Below are positions 60,769 to 64,000 of a DNA stretch of 64,000 nucleotides, piece by piece (the stretch's first letter is position 1; every line of letters starts with the position of its first letter). The stretch lies in NCBI GenBank assembly GCA_902728285.1, contig CACVBU010000953.1, positions 591,892 to 655,891 of the forward strand, written 5' to 3'. Source of the DNA: Clytia hemisphaerica (Eukaryota > Cnidaria > Hydrozoa > Leptothecata > Clytiidae). The notes beneath the pieces were generated by a model. It had not been told where the DNA came from. It worked only from the letters and a program-made list of their open reading frames with translations, and did not search any database. The translations under genes and the position numbers were made by a program.

Positions 60769-62162
60769 CCTCGATATAATCACAGGAAAAAATTTTCGAT
60801 TTCCAAGGTTGGAAATTTCAAGTTTTCTTAGTTGGAAAAAACATAAAATCCAATGGAAAATCCACCCTGAAAATGTGGGACATTGTCCAAGGTTGGAAAT
60901 GTTGCATTTTCCATGGCTTGGAATTTTCGAAAATCGCGGTTGAAAAAAGCCAAAATCCAACTTTAACAAGGTTGGAATTTTCGAAAATTCAGTTGGAAAA
61001 AAGCCAAAATCCAAATTTAACAAGGTTGGAATTTTCGAAAATTCAGTTGGAAAAAAGCCAAAATCCAAGCTTAAAGAAGGTTGGAACTTTCCAAAATCGA
61101 GGTTGAAAAAAGCCAAAATCCAACTTTAACAAGGTTGGAATTTTTTAAAATTCAGTTTGAAAAAAGCCAAAATCCAAGCTAAACAAGGTTGGAAATTTCG
61201 AAAATTCAGGTTGAAGATCTTAAACAAGGTTTTGTTTTTGTGAACAGTCACTCGCTAGCCTAGGCTCGATGGCTCCCGGTCAATCTCTCGTTATTGTTCG
61301 CACATATACGTGGTTGATCTTCGATCACTCACACAGCTCAGCAGGGCGCTATTTGAAACTATGACACAAGTACCCTATGTGCTTCACTGTGCGAACTCAC
61401 TTCGATTGACCGAGGCCGCTCCGAAGAGACGCCTCACCTGACGGAAACTTACAGCTTGACTGCTCACATTATAGCCTAGTATCTAGGCTAGCTATACATC
61501 AAAACAGTTTTGAGCGAAAAATCGCTTGTGGTTTTCCCAGGACATGCAGAAAATGGTTAGAAAAAACGTAATTTCCACATGGATTTTAACGTTTGCCAAA
61601 CTGTTTGGAAAAAACACAAATTTCCAACCCAAAAAGTCTAGTTTTCCAATCGAAAGAGTTTCAATTTCAAAAATGTATTTTCCACATGGATTTTAACGTT
61701 TCCAAACTGTTGGAGAAACACAATTTCAACAAAAGTCTCGTTTCCAATCAAAAGCGTTCATTCACAAATGTATTTTCCACAGGATTTAACGTTTTCAACT
61801 CTGTTTCGAGAAAACAAATTTCCAACCGAAAAAGTCTAGTTTTCAACTGACGGTATCAATTACAAAAACATGTATTTTCAGATCGTTATGACCTTTTTTT
61901 TCAATTCCAACTGTTTGGAAATAAAAATCCCACCCAAAAAGTCAGTTTTCACCAGCTTGGAAAATGTCATTTCAATGGTTTTTCACTGATTTTTCAAGGC
62001 ATTGTTTATTCTACAAAACCTATGGGTAATTTACGTTTTCCAAATCAGCTTAAAGTAATCGCTCAAATTTCCAACCTTCAATTATAAAACCAAAATTTCC
62101 AACCCAAAAATATTGAATTTCCAACCTTGGAAATCGAAAATTTTTTCCTGTGAATATCGAGC
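60769..62162. mobile_element. Inverted-repeat element with satellite-like arms, 1.39 kb
   Basis: The ends CTCGATAT...CACAGGAAAA... run inward as TTTTCGATTTCCAAGGTTGG and are inverted exactly at 62117-62162. The left arm has five copies of a roughly 60-bp unit (AAGGTTGGAATTTTCGAAAA TTCAG...; 60885-61215). The right arm has four degenerate copies of a roughly 105-bp unit (TTTCCAACCCAAAAAGTCTA...; 61550-61960). The centre (61230-61500) is less AT-rich and unique. Short frames inside are repeats, not genes. Confidence 0.8.
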
Positions 62163-63790
62163 TGTGAAGATAGGTTTTTTTAAATACAAGATCTTGTATT
62201 AAACACTCACAAAGTACTTTAGATATATTTTAGTTTTTGGCTTAGATGAGGTTGCAGATCATGTCTGATTTGCTTTTTCAGAAAAATTTCGAGAAAATGA
62301 AAGGTGGAACGCCGATTTTGTCAGTAGGGAACTTGCGAAAGCTTGCTAACTCAACTAGATTTTCGTTGCAACTTTGCCGAACGACGTACGAACAGATCAT
62401 GAGGAACTTTTCGTCCCTTTTGATAACATTTTCATACTTAATACTTTAGACAAAACACCCCGAGATGCCTGGCCCTTTCAAACGACAAAAGAGAAAACAA
62501 TATGCTCTTTTCTCTTCATAAAATTGTATTTGTAGATAATCTTTCAAGAATGAAGATGCCATCCCTACTTTTCATTTTCAAAAATGAACAGCAAAAGTTT
62601 GAAGGGACAATTTTACATGAAGTAAGATGGAAAAAATAACACACTCATTGGATTTTGAATTTAGCAAGAGTTGTTGCGATAAACAGACTGTACCTTTAAA
62701 AGGTTTAGTTGGTGAGTTCAGTCAAAACACAAATTTGATCTGCAACGTCACGCTTCACCTTGTCTTTATATGTTTTATAGATGAGTCAAATTGAAACAAC
62801 CATCGCCAAACAAACTCTTTGGTAGTTTTCCTATGGGACGTTTATTGAGAATTTTATTCCCTGCGAAAATGGGGCTCATAGAAGTTCTTCAAGATAAAAA
62901 AACTGGGTTATTTTGTTCATTCGTGCAAGGTGACTATCTAAAATATTAAAACACTTACCATTTTTCGCAAGACTTCTTTGTTCCTGACAAATACAGGAAG
63001 CAAGCCAAAAATGATCACTTTCACTTATTATTACTTTTTCATCGCAAACTGTAAGTGTGAAAGTTATTTGGAATCCAATCTAAAAATTTTTCCTCTCCAA
63101 CTCCTCCAGGTCCATAGCAAATTTTGAGTATTTGGATCATAGAATTATTATCAGATAGAATGAATTCATGCTTTTTCCCTCAAAATGAAGCGTGTCTGGC
63201 AATGGCAATTCAATTGCACGTGTGCAATAATAATGTCATTTCTTTGATCTTATCGTATTTTAATTGCATATTTTCTCATGCTTGATTGGATTCATTTGAA
63301 ATCTCAAAATATTATGCACATAATTTGATTATTGTCAACTGGAAATTTCGGGCACTTCGGTCCCCTCAATGCAAAAAGAGTTACATATTTGAAATCAGCT
63401 CATTTTATAGATTCACCAGTGTTGAAAACTATTTGAAAACGCACTTCTAAGAAAAGAAATTTGGGTGTCAAGTTTTCACCTAAAAGTTATTTTCCCTTAT
63501 AGACTAAAATTGATTTTTTAATTTTAGGAGTTATAATCGATGGAATCACTAAATTTCAGCTCCTAAAATTCCAGATTGTAAGCTAAAATAGATTTGTAAA
63601 TATCAATCGTTTTCCAAAACTAAAAATTTCGTAACTGAAAAAAATACCGTGCAAACATACCCTTATAAAGAGATTTCCATCCACGCATCAGATTTTGAGA
63701 AACTCTTTTTTTACGACCAATAATCACTTTTAACAAAGGGAATCTGAATACGATGACGATGACGCAGCAGCCAAAGTGAGATATTACCTT
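62163..63790. other. Unassigned DNA
   Basis: AT-rich; no gene, RNA gene or bounded element recognised on either strand. Frames are at most 67 codons without protein-like features. Confidence 0.5.
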
Positions 63791-64000
63791 AAGTGGATAA
63801 ATGCCAAATTAAATTCTCGCCAAAATTCCAAATTCGGCTTCGCCAAATAAATCCCGCCAATTAAAAAAAGAGAATTATGTGAAAAATCACAACTTTTTAG
63901 TATTTGAGTAATTTTCACCCATTTCCGTGTGACAAAATTTCCAATTCCAAATTAAATCCACCCAAATTTTACGAAATTGATTTATCGCCAAATCAAATCC
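63791..64000. repeat. Start of a GCCAAATTAAATTC repeat, cut by window end
   Basis: GCCAAATTAAATTC, GCCAAATAAATCCCGCCAA and CCAAATTAAATCCaCCCAAA recur, resembling the arm organisation of the TTTCGCG MITE family with different words. The partner arm would be outside the window. Confidence 0.4.

Noticed and set aside
60751-61116. 121-codon Phe/Leu repeat frame and its antisense partner
   Set aside because: Translation of the 60-bp tandem unit in an inverted-repeat element.

Overview
The window is animal DNA: AT-rich, with GT-AG introns, long introns and intergenic stretches, and a very high load of short inverted-repeat elements. The gene families (MFSD13A/TMEM180, MIF, a clan-4 type cytochrome P450, GPI-anchored Ly6/uPAR proteins) occur across metazoans. 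An invertebrate is likely and a cnidarian is possible, but nothing here proves the phylum.

Layout. 1-1255 (+) is the 3' part of an MFSD13A (TMEM180) gene. 4588-22425 (+) holds three head-to-tail MIF-family genes, each with three exons at the positions usual for MIF: two divergent paralogues (123 and 121 aa) and one canonical 115-aa MIF. 24269-27754 (-) is an intronless CYP4-like P450 cut by a 1,979-bp terminal-inverted-repeat element. Removing the element and one copy of its 4-bp target duplication leaves an uninterrupted 500-codon frame. 29190-37451 is a complete Mutator-like element (8,262 bp, about 0.5-kb inverted repeats, 10-bp target duplication) carrying a four-exon, frameshifted transposase. 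37667-58795 (-) is a tandem array of three GPI-anchored Ly6/uPAR (LU) genes of 373, 377 and 227 aa, with three, three and two LU domains and a conserved exon-phase pattern. From 59.8 kb on there are only transposon remains (a Harbinger fragment, a 1.39-kb inverted-repeat element with satellite-like arms) and unassigned DNA.

Mobile DNA. At least 20 MITE-like inverted repeats can be bounded by eye, several with target duplications (TTAA, TA, TGTA, ACTGG, 9-bp ATAATGCAA). There are also a Helitron with a diagnostic 3' hairpin, tRNA-derived SINEs, a LINE-type ORF1 standing alone without ORF2, an uninterrupted 371-bp (TGTC)n array inside a transposon, and a 183-bp-period satellite.

The cellular genes fall in two family clusters, MIF-type cytokine/tautomerase folds and GPI-anchored LU surface proteins; a functional link between them is not shown. 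Seven of seven cellular genes whose start lies in the window have a pyrimidine-rich AG 6-41 nt upstream of the ATG. This fits either short 5'UTR introns or spliced-leader trans-splicing. All exon joins below were worked out by hand from frame, splice signals and homology.
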